Shown: piece by piece, positions 1-5,155 of the stretch | Numbering within the stretch: the stretch's first letter is position 1 | Layout of the letters: every line of letters begins with the position of its first letter | From: Frankia sp. | Lineage (GTDB): Bacteria > Actinomycetota > Actinomycetes > Frankiales > Frankiaceae | Direction of reading: 5' to 3' | NCBI GenBank assembly: GCA_019689615.1 | Contig: JADGHD010000043.1 | Location: forward strand, 1-15,622 | DNA: 15,622 nt | Program-made: the position numbers and the translations under genes | The notes under the pieces: generated by a model | The model's input: only the letters and a program-made list of their open reading frames with translations | The model's database searches: none | What the model was told of the DNA's origin: nothing

Positions 1-38
1 CGCCGCCCGCGCCGGGGGGCCCGCCGCGCGGGGGCGGG

Positions 39-54
39 CCGCCCGCGCGGGCGG
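39..54. repeat. GC-only palindrome at left edge
   Basis: Positions 39-54 read CCGCCCGCGCGGGCGG, a perfect 16-bp palindrome inside an almost pure G/C stretch (1-66). It lies downstream of the minus-strand DUF3501 gene and just beyond the 35-bp repeats, so it could add to transcription termination. No gene is visible in 1-165. Confidence 0.5.
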
Positions 55-66
55 GGCCCACGGGGC

Positions 67-182
67 GCCAGGTCGGGCCGCCCTGCGGGCCGGGCCTACG
101 GGGCCAGGTCGGGCCGCCCTGCGGGCGGGCCTACAGGGCCAGGTCGGGCCGCCCTGCGGGCGGGCCTACAGGGCCAGGTCGG
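67..182. repeat. 35-bp tandem repeat array overlapping the 3' end of the DUF3501 gene
   Basis: There are three full units: 67-102 (36 bp, one extra C), 103-137 and 138-172 (identical, 35 bp). A 10-bp partial unit follows at 173-182. Every unit starts GCCAGGTCGG and contains GGCCGCCC-TGC-GGGCGGGCC, which folds into a stem of about 8 bp with one bulge. The partial unit is the native coding end of the minus-strand gene and its stop codon (166-168) lies in the third unit. Each further unit repeats the DLAL-stop coding end in a shifted frame, because 35 is not a multiple of three. This looks like outward duplication of the gene end, giving a row of possible terminator hairpins. Confidence 0.85.
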
Positions 183-756
183 CGAGCAGGCTCAGGCGCG
201 TGGCGCCCTCGATCCGGGTGGAGTCGCTGTAGCGCTCGTGGTCGATGACGAGCTCGACCGGGACCGCGGGGTCGCGGAACCTGTCCCGCTGCTCGTCGGT
301 GAGCGGGAACCGGTACATGTGCACCGAGACGGTCTCGCTCGGGGTGTCCAGGTCCTCGTCGATGCCGCGGATCTCCACCGCCGGCACGGTCTGGCCGTCG
401 ATCTCCAGCGAGACCGCGCGGTGCAGGCCGGACAGGTACTCGAGCTCCTCCTGGGCCGTCGCCGAGCTGCTGAGCTCGATGAACATCGTCGCGGTCAGCG
501 AGTGGCTGGTGGGCAGCAGCCGACCGTACACCTCGATCTCGTGCTCGACGTCGGCCGGGTCGGTCAGCCGCTCGGTGTAGACCATCTCCTGCACCTGGTA
601 GCGCAGCGTCTCCAGGTTCTCGAACTCGAAGACGACGATGTCGCCGACACGGACCCGTCGCTCGGCCCGAAGCGGGATCATGCGTCGGCGCGCGTCCGCG
701 CGGGTGGCCGCGTAGGCCTTGTGGTCGGTGGTGATGTCGGCGGCGGTCAGCGCCAT
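166..756 (-). CDS. DUF3501 family protein
   Basis: A 196-residue soluble protein beginning MALTAADITTDHKAY. The N-terminal helical part (IxxHKAYxxxRxxxR, then RRVRVGDIVVFEFENLETL at about 34-52), the QEMVYTER segment and the C-terminal VELVIDHERYS segment match my memory of DUF3501. The biochemical function of that family is unknown. There are no cysteines and no membrane segment. The ATG at 756 was chosen because AGGGGG lies 6 bases upstream and the family motif begins at once. Longer in-frame starts (to 876) would add only Pro/Arg/Ala-rich sequence. From memory, DUF3501 genes often neighbour rubrerythrin genes, as here, which suggests a role in peroxide or iron-redox stress (inference). The stop codon lies inside the 35-bp repeat array. 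Family assignment is good; function is unknown. Confidence 0.8.
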   Translation of the reverse strand: MALTAADITTDHKAYAATRADARRRMIPLRAERRVRVGDIVVFEFENLETLRYQVQEMVYTERLTDPADVEHEIEVYGRLLPTSHSLTATMFIELSSSATAQEELEYLSGLHRAVSLEIDGQTVPAVEIRGIDEDLDTPSETVSVHMYRFPLTDEQRDRFRDPAVPVELVIDHERYSDSTRIEGATRLSLLADLAL

Positions 757-973
757 CGGTAACCCCCTGCGTCTGGCTGGCTTGGTCGGTGTTCCCCGCG
801 GCGGTGCCCCCAGCCCGCTGGCGGACTGCCCCGGCCGTTGTGCCCTCGCGGCCGCGGCCGGCGTTGACCGCCGCAAGCACAGGGGCCGAGGCCCCGGACC
901 CGGCAGCGCGGGCAGCGCCGCGCCTGCGGTGTCCGGGCACCCCGGCCCGTAGTGTCTCGCCTGGTGGCTGGGC
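757..973 (-). other. Gap between rubrerythrin and DUF3501 genes
   Basis: A 217-bp G/C-rich gap with no convincing gene. It holds small hairpins: GGGGC-CGAG-GCCCC at 882-895 and CCGGG-CAC-CCCGG at 936-948. These could weaken read-through from the rubrerythrin gene. The ribosome binding site for DUF3501 (AGGGGG on the minus strand, about 763-768) lies at its left end. No clear promoter was seen. Confidence 0.4.
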
Positions 974-1408
974 TCAGGCGTCGGCCTCGGCCAGGACGGC
1001 GTCGAGGGCCTTCTGGAACCGCCCGGCGTGGGTCTTCTCGGCCCGGGCCAGCGTGGCGAACCAGTCGGCGATCTCCTCGAAGCCCTCGTCGCGGGCCTCC
1101 TTGGCGAAACCCGGGTACATGGCGGTGAACTCGTAGGTCTCGCCGGCGACCGCGCTGGCCAGGTTCTTCGCGGTGGTGCCGATCGGCTGGTCGGTAGCCG
1201 GGTCGCCGACCTCGGCCAGGAAGTCCAGGTGGCCGAACGCGTGCCCGGTCTCGCCCTCCGCGGTGTCGCGGAACAGCGACGCGGCGTCGGTCAGTCCCTC
1301 GATGTCGGCACGACGCGCGAAGTACAGGTAGCGCCGGTTCGCCTGGCTCTCGCCGGCGAAGGCCTCCTTGAGGTTGGCGTGCGTCTTCGTGCCCTCGAGC
1401 TTCGGCAT
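974..1408 (-). CDS. Rubrerythrin, single-domain (ferritin-like diiron peroxidase)
   Basis: A 144-residue cytoplasmic four-helix-bundle protein predicted to reduce hydrogen peroxide at a diiron site. The rubrerythrin ligand set is visible: E20 (AGESQANRRYLYFA), E53 with H56 (EGETGHAF), E90 and E93 (GETYEF), E124 and H127 (AEKTHAGRF). The C-terminal four-cysteine rubredoxin domain of classical rubrerythrin is absent, and the protein has no cysteine at all. It must therefore take electrons from a separate donor not seen here. The ATG at 1408 has AGGAG 6 bases upstream. It lies 80 bp downstream of a PerR-type regulator gene and upstream of DUF3501 on the same strand, so peroxide-responsive co-regulation is likely (inference). 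Very sure of the family. Confidence 0.93.
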   Translation of the reverse strand: MPKLEGTKTHANLKEAFAGESQANRRYLYFARRADIEGLTDAASLFRDTAEGETGHAFGHLDFLAEVGDPATDQPIGTTAKNLASAVAGETYEFTAMYPGFAKEARDEGFEEIADWFATLARAEKTHAGRFQKALDAVLAEADA

Positions 1409-1488
1409 GCGTGGCTCCTTCGTCTCGAATGGAGATGTGGGTGCTACAGGTGGTGTGGCGTCGCCGGACGCGGGCTGCCGCCCGGCCG

Positions 1489-1950
1489 TCAGGGTCCTTC
1501 GGGCTCGCCACGTACGCCCGGTGACTGCGGGCTGACGCCATCAGCGCCGAGGCAGTCCGGGCACAGACCGCGGAACCGCAGGTCGTAGCCGGTGATGGCG
1601 TAGCCGGAGTCGCGGGCGATCTCCGCCACCAGCCCTTCAGGAATGGGGTGGTCGATGTCCACCGCGCGTCCGCACCGGTCGCAGACCGCGTGGTCATGGC
1701 GGTTGGTGTTGGCGTCGTACCGGGCCGCGCTCCCGGGGCCGAGGTTCAGCTCCAGGGCATGCCCGGTGGACACGAGCAGGGCCAGCGACCGGTAGACGGT
1801 CGCGCTGCCGATGCCGGGCACGACCTCGCGGACCCTCTCGTAGACCTCGGCCGCGGTCGGGTGGTCGTGCGCCGCCCGCAGCACCTCCAGCACGGCGGCG
1901 CGCTGGGGCGTCAGCCGCAGGTCCTGCCGCTGATCGGGCAACGCGTCCAC
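1489..1950 (-). CDS. Fur-family repressor, PerR type
   Basis: About 153 residues. The N-terminal winged helix is at 10-75 (RLTPQRAAVLEVL, HPTAAEVYERV, recognition helix GSATVYRSLALL). The C-terminal dimerisation domain carries two zinc pairs, C90/C93 (CDRC) and C130/C133 (CPDC). The regulatory metal ligands of Bacillus PerR (H37, D85, H91, H93, D104) have counterparts H30, D79, H85, H87 and D98; the last four fall at identical spacing. Asp at the last position, rather than the Glu of true Fur, is typical of peroxide sensors. The adjacent rubrerythrin gene fits that role. The start is uncertain. GTG at 1950 directly abuts GGGAGG, while TTG at 1941 has the same GGGAGG 8 bases upstream and may be the real start. 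A palindromic operator lies upstream at 2071-2085, suggesting autoregulation. Fur family is certain; PerR subtype is likely. Confidence 0.9.
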   Translation of the reverse strand: MDALPDQRQDLRLTPQRAAVLEVLRAAHDHPTAAEVYERVREVVPGIGSATVYRSLALLVSTGHALELNLGPGSAARYDANTNRHDHAVCDRCGRAVDIDHPIPEGLVAEIARDSGYAITGYDLRFRGLCPDCLGADGVSPQSPGVRGEPEGP

Positions 1951-2068
1951 CTCCCGTCCGGGGTCGGTCCCGGGCGCGGCTGCACCCGGGCGTGCTGGCA
2001 GGTCGTGGTCGTTCCCGGCCGCCGGGGCCCGGGCACCGACTGGTGATCAGTGCCCGGAGGCTCCGTAC

Positions 2069-2087
2069 ACTGAGAACGAGTCTCAGT
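2069..2087. promoter_or_regulatory. Fur/PerR-type operator upstream of the regulator gene
   Basis: ACTGAGA-ACGAG-TCTCAGT is a perfect 7-5-7 inverted repeat. Its core TGAGAACGAGTCTCA (2071-2085) has the 7-1-7 layout of Fur-family boxes and matches TGATAATnATTATCA at 10 of 14 defined bases. It lies about 120 bp upstream of the regulator start. Promoter -10-like hexamers touch it on both strands: TACACT (2066-2071, plus) and GATACT (2090-2085, minus). The site could thus block transcription both ways. The sequence match is direct; binding by the adjacent PerR-type protein is inference. Confidence 0.65.
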
Positions 2088-2139
2088 ATCGTCCTCCCGA
2101 CACCCGGTCGGCATAGGGCGTGGGCAACGACACAGCTAT

Positions 2140-2231
2140 GTCGTTCGTCACTGGCGGCTCATGTCGTCCGTCGCTGGCCGGCTGAGTCCTCCGTCGCTCG
2201 CGGGTTGAGTCGTCCGTCACTGGCGGGTCGC
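2140..2231. repeat. 23-bp tandem repeat, four copies
   Basis: Four head-to-tail units of exactly 23 bp at 2140-2162, 2163-2185, 2186-2208 and 2209-2231. Each begins GTCGTCCGTC or a one-base variant (GTCGTTCGTC, GTCCTCCGTC), followed by a variant of ACTGGCGGGTTGA. The units differ from each other at a few positions, so the array is not a recent slippage product. It lies in the 445-bp non-coding gap between the PerR-type regulator and the receiver-like gene. There are no unique spacers, so it is not CRISPR. Confidence 0.85.
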
Positions 2232-2323
2232 CCGTCGGGTGGGCACCGGCCGGCCGGGGTGCCGCGGCCAGGCGCCGCCGGTCCCTGGCCGCTGGCGCGG
2301 GTGTCCGGGCCCCGGGCAGGGGA

Positions 2324-2347
2324 GTTCCGTATACCCTCAAGCGGAAC
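2324..2347 (+). promoter_or_regulatory. Candidate promoter/operator of the receiver-trpD pair
   Basis: GTTCCG (2324-2329) and CGGAAC (2342-2347) form an inverted repeat around a TACCCT hexamer (2332-2337) that fits a TAnnnT -10 element. No good -35 was found. The site is about 50 bp upstream of the ATG at 2396. The rest of 1951-2395 holds the PerR-type operator and the 23-bp repeats, and I saw no gene in it. Confidence 0.3.
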
Positions 2348-2395
2348 CCGTCGCCCACCCGCGGCGGTCCTTCCGAGTGAAAGGCCGCGCAGGAC

Positions 2396-2830
2396 ATGAG
2401 CACCGTCCTGGTGTACGCCGACCGGGCTGACGTGCGTGAGCGCGTCAAGGCGGCCATCGGCACCCTTCCCGACCCGCGGCTCGGCGAGATCGAGTTCGTC
2501 GACGTGTCGGACGGCCGCGAGCTCGTCGACGCCGTCGACCACGGCGAGGCCGACCTCTGCGTCCTCGACGCGGAGGCCACGCCCGAGGGCGGGATGGGGC
2601 TGTCCCGCCAGCTGAAGAACGAGGTCGCCGACTGCCCGCCGACCGTGCTGCTGGTCGCCCGCGCCGACGACCGCTGGCTCGCGACCTGGTCGCTCGCGGA
2701 CGCGGTGGTGACCCACCCGGTCGACCCGGACGAGCTGACCGCGGCCGTCGTCGGCCTGCTGCTCGCCCGCCGGTCCGGCCTGCCGGTCCGCCGCCCCGTC
2801 ACCTACGCCACCCACCCAGCCAGGGCATGA
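2396..2830 (+). CDS. Degenerate response-regulator receiver-like protein
   Basis: A 144-residue stand-alone protein with a CheY-like fold pattern and no output domain. Strand 1 is TVLVYADR, the putative phospho-acceptor D58 is in DLCVLDAEATPEGGMGL, strand 4 is PPTVLLVARADD and the last loop is VVTHPVDPDEL. The receiver Thr/Ser after strand 4 is replaced by A88, and the invariant Lys of the KP motif is H107. D58 alone remains, so normal phosphotransfer is doubtful and it may act as a pseudo-receiver. The ATG at 2396 has AGGA only one base upstream; a GAAAGG about 12 bases upstream may serve instead. Its stop overlaps the trpD start by 4 bp (ATGA), so the two are probably translated together. 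No histidine kinase is nearby. The fold assignment is fairly good; the role is unknown. Confidence 0.75.
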   Translation: MSTVLVYADRADVRERVKAAIGTLPDPRLGEIEFVDVSDGRELVDAVDHGEADLCVLDAEATPEGGMGLSRQLKNEVADCPPTVLLVARADDRWLATWSLADAVVTHPVDPDELTAAVVGLLLARRSGLPVRRPVTYATHPARA

Positions 2831-3954
2831 CCGCCCCGGCGGGCGGCCAGCCGGCGGCCGCGGCCACCGCCAGCGCCGGCCCCTGCGAGCACACCTGGCC
2901 CACCGTGCTGAGCGCGCTGGTCGGCGGCAGCTCGCTCACGGCCGACCAGGCCCGCTGGGCGATGAACCAGATCATGTCCGGCGCGGCCACGGCGGCGCAG
3001 ATCGCGGCGTTCCTCACCGCGCTGCGGGCCAAGGGCGAGAGCCCAGCCGAGATCGGCGGGCTGGTCGCCACGATGCTCGAGTTCGCGCTGCCGGTCCGCG
3101 GCGACGCCGCCCTGCTGGCCGGTGCCGTCGACACCTGCGGCACCGGCGGCGACCGCTCGCACACGGTCAACCTCTCGACGATGGCGGCGCTCGTCGTCGC
3201 CGGCGCCGGCGTGCCGGTCGTCAAGCACGGCAACCGGGCCGCGTCGTCCTCCTGCGGGTCGGCCGACCTGCTGGAGGAGCTCGGCGTCGTGATCGACCTG
3301 CCGCCGGACGGGGTGTCCGCCACGCTCGCGAGCGCCGGGATCACGTTCTGCTTCGCCCGGGTCTTCCACCCGGCCATGCGCCACGTCGCCGGGGTCCGCG
3401 CCGAGCTCGGCGTCCCCACGGCGTTCAACATCCTCGGCCCGCTGACCAACCCGGCCCGTCCCGGCGCCCAGTCGATCGGCGTCGCCGACGGCCGGCTGGC
3501 GCCGGTGATCGCGCAGGTGCTCGCCGACCGCGGCACCCGGGCGCTGGTCTACCGCGGCGACGATGGCCTCGACGAGCTCAGCCCGTGCGCGCCGTCGACC
3601 GTCTGGGTCGTCGCCGACGGCGAGGTGCGCACCGAGCGGTTCGACCCGCGTGACGTCGGTGTCGACGTCGCCGACCCGCTCGGGCTGCGCGGCGCCGACG
3701 CGGCGTTCAACGCCGGGGTCGCCCGGTCGGTGCTGGCGGGCAAGCCGGGCCCGGTCCGCGACGCCGTCCTGCTCTCGGCCGCCGCGGCCCTGGTCGCCGC
3801 CGCCGGACCCACCCAGGAGCCGGTCACCGCGCAGATCCGGGCCCAGCTCGACCGCGCGGCCGCCGCCATCGACAGCGGCGCCGCCGCCGCCGTCCTCGAC
3901 CGCTGGGTCACCGCCAGCCGCGCCGCCGCCGGCCGGACCGAGGCCAACGCCTGA
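2827..3954 (+). CDS. trpD: Anthranilate phosphoribosyltransferase
   Basis: A 375-residue cytoplasmic enzyme joining anthranilate and phosphoribosyl pyrophosphate to give N-(5-phosphoribosyl)anthranilate in tryptophan synthesis. The family motifs appear in order: CGTGGD (104-109), NLST (115-118), KHGNRA (133-138), FNILGPLTNPA (about 200-210) and the metal-binding DGLDE (246-250). The first 25 residues are Ala/Gly/Pro-rich and precede the helical N-terminal domain (TVLSALVGGSSLTADQARWAM). The ATG overlaps the upstream stop as ATGA, suggesting translational coupling. No other trp gene is in the window. A detached trpD beside ctaE-qcrCAB is also found in Mycobacterium and Streptomyces, so its position is ancestral. 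A strong hairpin begins 12 bp after the stop. Confidence 0.96.
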   Translation: MTAPAGGQPAAAATASAGPCEHTWPTVLSALVGGSSLTADQARWAMNQIMSGAATAAQIAAFLTALRAKGESPAEIGGLVATMLEFALPVRGDAALLAGAVDTCGTGGDRSHTVNLSTMAALVVAGAGVPVVKHGNRAASSSCGSADLLEELGVVIDLPPDGVSATLASAGITFCFARVFHPAMRHVAGVRAELGVPTAFNILGPLTNPARPGAQSIGVADGRLAPVIAQVLADRGTRALVYRGDDGLDELSPCAPSTVWVVADGEVRTERFDPRDVGVDVADPLGLRGADAAFNAGVARSVLAGKPGPVRDAVLLSAAAALVAAAGPTQEPVTAQIRAQLDRAAAAIDSGAAAAVLDRWVTASRAAAGRTEANA

Positions 3955-3965
3955 CCCAGCCGCCG

Positions 3966-4010
3966 CCGTGGCGGCCGTCGGCGCGGGTGCGCCCCGACCG
4001 GCCGCCACGG
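3966..4010 (+). terminator. Terminator after trpD
   Basis: CCGTGGCGGCCG (3966-3977) pairs with CGGCCGCCACGG (3999-4010). The stem is prolonged inward by TCGG/CCGA across one bulged C. There is no U-tract, as is usual for high-GC actinobacterial terminators. It lies 11 bases after the trpD stop and separates trpD from the ctaE operon. Confidence 0.75.
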
Positions 4011-4172
4011 TGAGCCCGGCGCAGCCAGGGCTGGCTCGGCCCCCGCGCTGGGCCAGGCAGGCCGGCCGGCACGGCCGCGGCCGGACACGCCATCCGTCCA
4101 GCGCCCGCCAGGGGCCGCGGGCACCCGGGTGACCGCCCCGTCTGGGCGCTCCGGGAGGTACTCGGCATCCGG

Positions 4173-4188
4173 AGTGAGTACTTTCACA
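4173..4188. promoter_or_regulatory. Rex-like operator upstream of ctaE-qcrCAB
   Basis: AGTGAGTACTTTCACA matches the actinobacterial Rex site TGTGAACnnnTTCACA at 10 of 13 defined bases, with GTGA and TCAC arms at the canonical 6-bp spacing. An inverted TACTCAC at 4204-4210 mirrors GTGAGTA (4174-4180). A small TTACT-CAC-AGTAA palindrome (4203-4215) sits there too. The stretch is unusually A/T-rich for this genome. Rex senses NADH/NAD and represses respiratory genes, which fits the downstream operon (inference). Confidence 0.45.
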
Positions 4189-4263
4189 CCCCCGGATCTT
4201 TGTTACTCACAGTAATCGGCGCGCCGGAGCCCGATGCGCGTCGCCGCGGGCCGCGCGAGCCGG

Positions 4264-4491
4264 CCCGATGACGCACAACCGCCAAGGCCCAGGCGTTGTT
4301 GGGGCCATCGGGTGGTGTGGGCGATGCGTTGTCCCTGGCCGGCGACCGGGCCGCGGCAGCGTCGTCGACAGGGCCGGTAGCTGGGCTTCTGGTGGCTCTC
4401 GGTAGGTCTTCTACAACTCGTAGGAGACCAACGGGTGGGTCGGGGCCGGTCCTCGACAGGGCGTAGTCCTACCGAACGTCGAACCTTCGGT
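4264..4491 (+). promoter_or_regulatory. Structured leader candidate before ctaE
   Basis: This is the hairpin-rich part of the 562-bp gap 3955-4516. GGTCTTCTAC/GTAGGAGACC (4405-4414 with 4420-4429) forms a 10-bp stem with one U-G pair. ACCGAA/TTCGGT (4471-4476 with 4486-4491) forms a second. TCCTAC (4467-4472) can instead pair with GTAGGA (4420-4425), and CCTACC (4468-4473) with GGTAGG (4401-4406), so the folds are mutually exclusive. Upstream, ATCGGG (4307-4312) pairs with CCCGAT (4264-4269), and GGGCC with GGCCC next to it. TCGACAGGGC occurs twice (4365-4374, 4453-4462). No known riboswitch class was recognised, and no clear promoter or ribosome binding site was found. Confidence 0.35.
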
Positions 4492-4516
4492 GGCGCTTGC
4501 GCGGGCGCGTGCCAGA

Positions 4517-5155
4517 ATGACCGGCGTGGCCACAGCTCCAGTCCTCGAGAAGGCTCCGCCGCCACACCCTGTCGCCAACCGGCCGTCGATGGTCTCGGTC
4601 GGCACGGTGGTGTGGCTGTCGTCGGAGCTGATGTTCTTCGCGGCGCTGTTCGCGATGTTCTACACGATCCGCTCGGTCAACAGCGACAACTGGCCGCCGG
4701 TGACCGGCGACCCGGCGGGGTCCGAGATCGGGCCGGTGCACCTGCACGTCGGGTACGCGCTGATCTTCACGATCATCCTGGTGCTGTCCAGCGTAACCTG
4801 CCAGCTCGGCGTGTTCGCGGCCGAGCGGGGTGACGTGTTCGGCCTGCGGCGCTGGTACACGATCTCGTTCCTGATGGGCGCGGTGTTCATCGGCGGCCAG
4901 GCGTTCGAGTTCTTCGCCGAGAACGAGTTCGGCCTGAACTCCCACGCCTACGGGTCCGTGTACTACATCACCAGCGGCTTCCACGGCCTGCACGTGATCG
5001 GCGGTCTCATCGCCTTCCTCATGGTCCTGGCCCGGTCCACGTATGGCCGCTTCACGCCGGAGAAGGCCACCTCGGCGATCGTCGTGTCGTACTACTGGCA
5101 CTTCGTCGACGTCGTCTGGATCGGCCTGTTCGCGACCATCTACCTCCTCCAGTGA
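4517..5155 (+). CDS. ctaE: Cytochrome c oxidase subunit III
   Basis: A 212-residue membrane protein of the aa3-type oxidase. Five hydrophobic helices lie at about 27-52, 76-101, 113-134, 146-173 and 187-210, the short bacterial form of the usual seven-helix subunit. Family marks are NRPSMVSVGTVVWLSSELMFF, GQAFEFF with its conserved Glu (131), SGFHGLHVIGGL and YYWHFVDVVWI. The ATG at 4517 (MTGVATAPV) gives the usual actinobacterial N-terminus. GTG at 4526 is possible, and an in-frame ATG at 4490 would add only Ala/Arg repeats. None has a good ribosome binding site. It is the first gene of ctaE-qcrCAB, and its stop overlaps the next start (GTGA). The genes for oxidase subunits I and II are not in the window. 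Confidence 0.95.
   Translation: MTGVATAPVLEKAPPPHPVANRPSMVSVGTVVWLSSELMFFAALFAMFYTIRSVNSDNWPPVTGDPAGSEIGPVHLHVGYALIFTIILVLSSVTCQLGVFAAERGDVFGLRRWYTISFLMGAVFIGGQAFEFFAENEFGLNSHAYGSVYYITSGFHGLHVIGGLIAFLMVLARSTYGRFTPEKATSAIVVSYYWHFVDVVWIGLFATIYLLQ

Noticed and set aside
67..231. CRISPR-like repeats at the left edge
   Set aside because: Units are contiguous with no unique spacers, and they are copies of the end of a coding gene.
1423..1435. TCTC-GAATG-GAGA inverted repeat between regulator and rubrerythrin as a second PerR-type box
   Set aside because: The arms are in the opposite sense to the upstream box and only 4 bp long, so the match is not convincing.
747..1697. Open frame antiparallel or overlapping the rubrerythrin and regulator genes
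   Set aside because: It overlaps two well-supported genes in another frame and has Arg/Pro-rich shadow composition.
2140..2231. CRISPR or integrase attachment array
   Set aside because: The 23-bp units are head-to-tail without spacers, and no cas or integrase gene is near.
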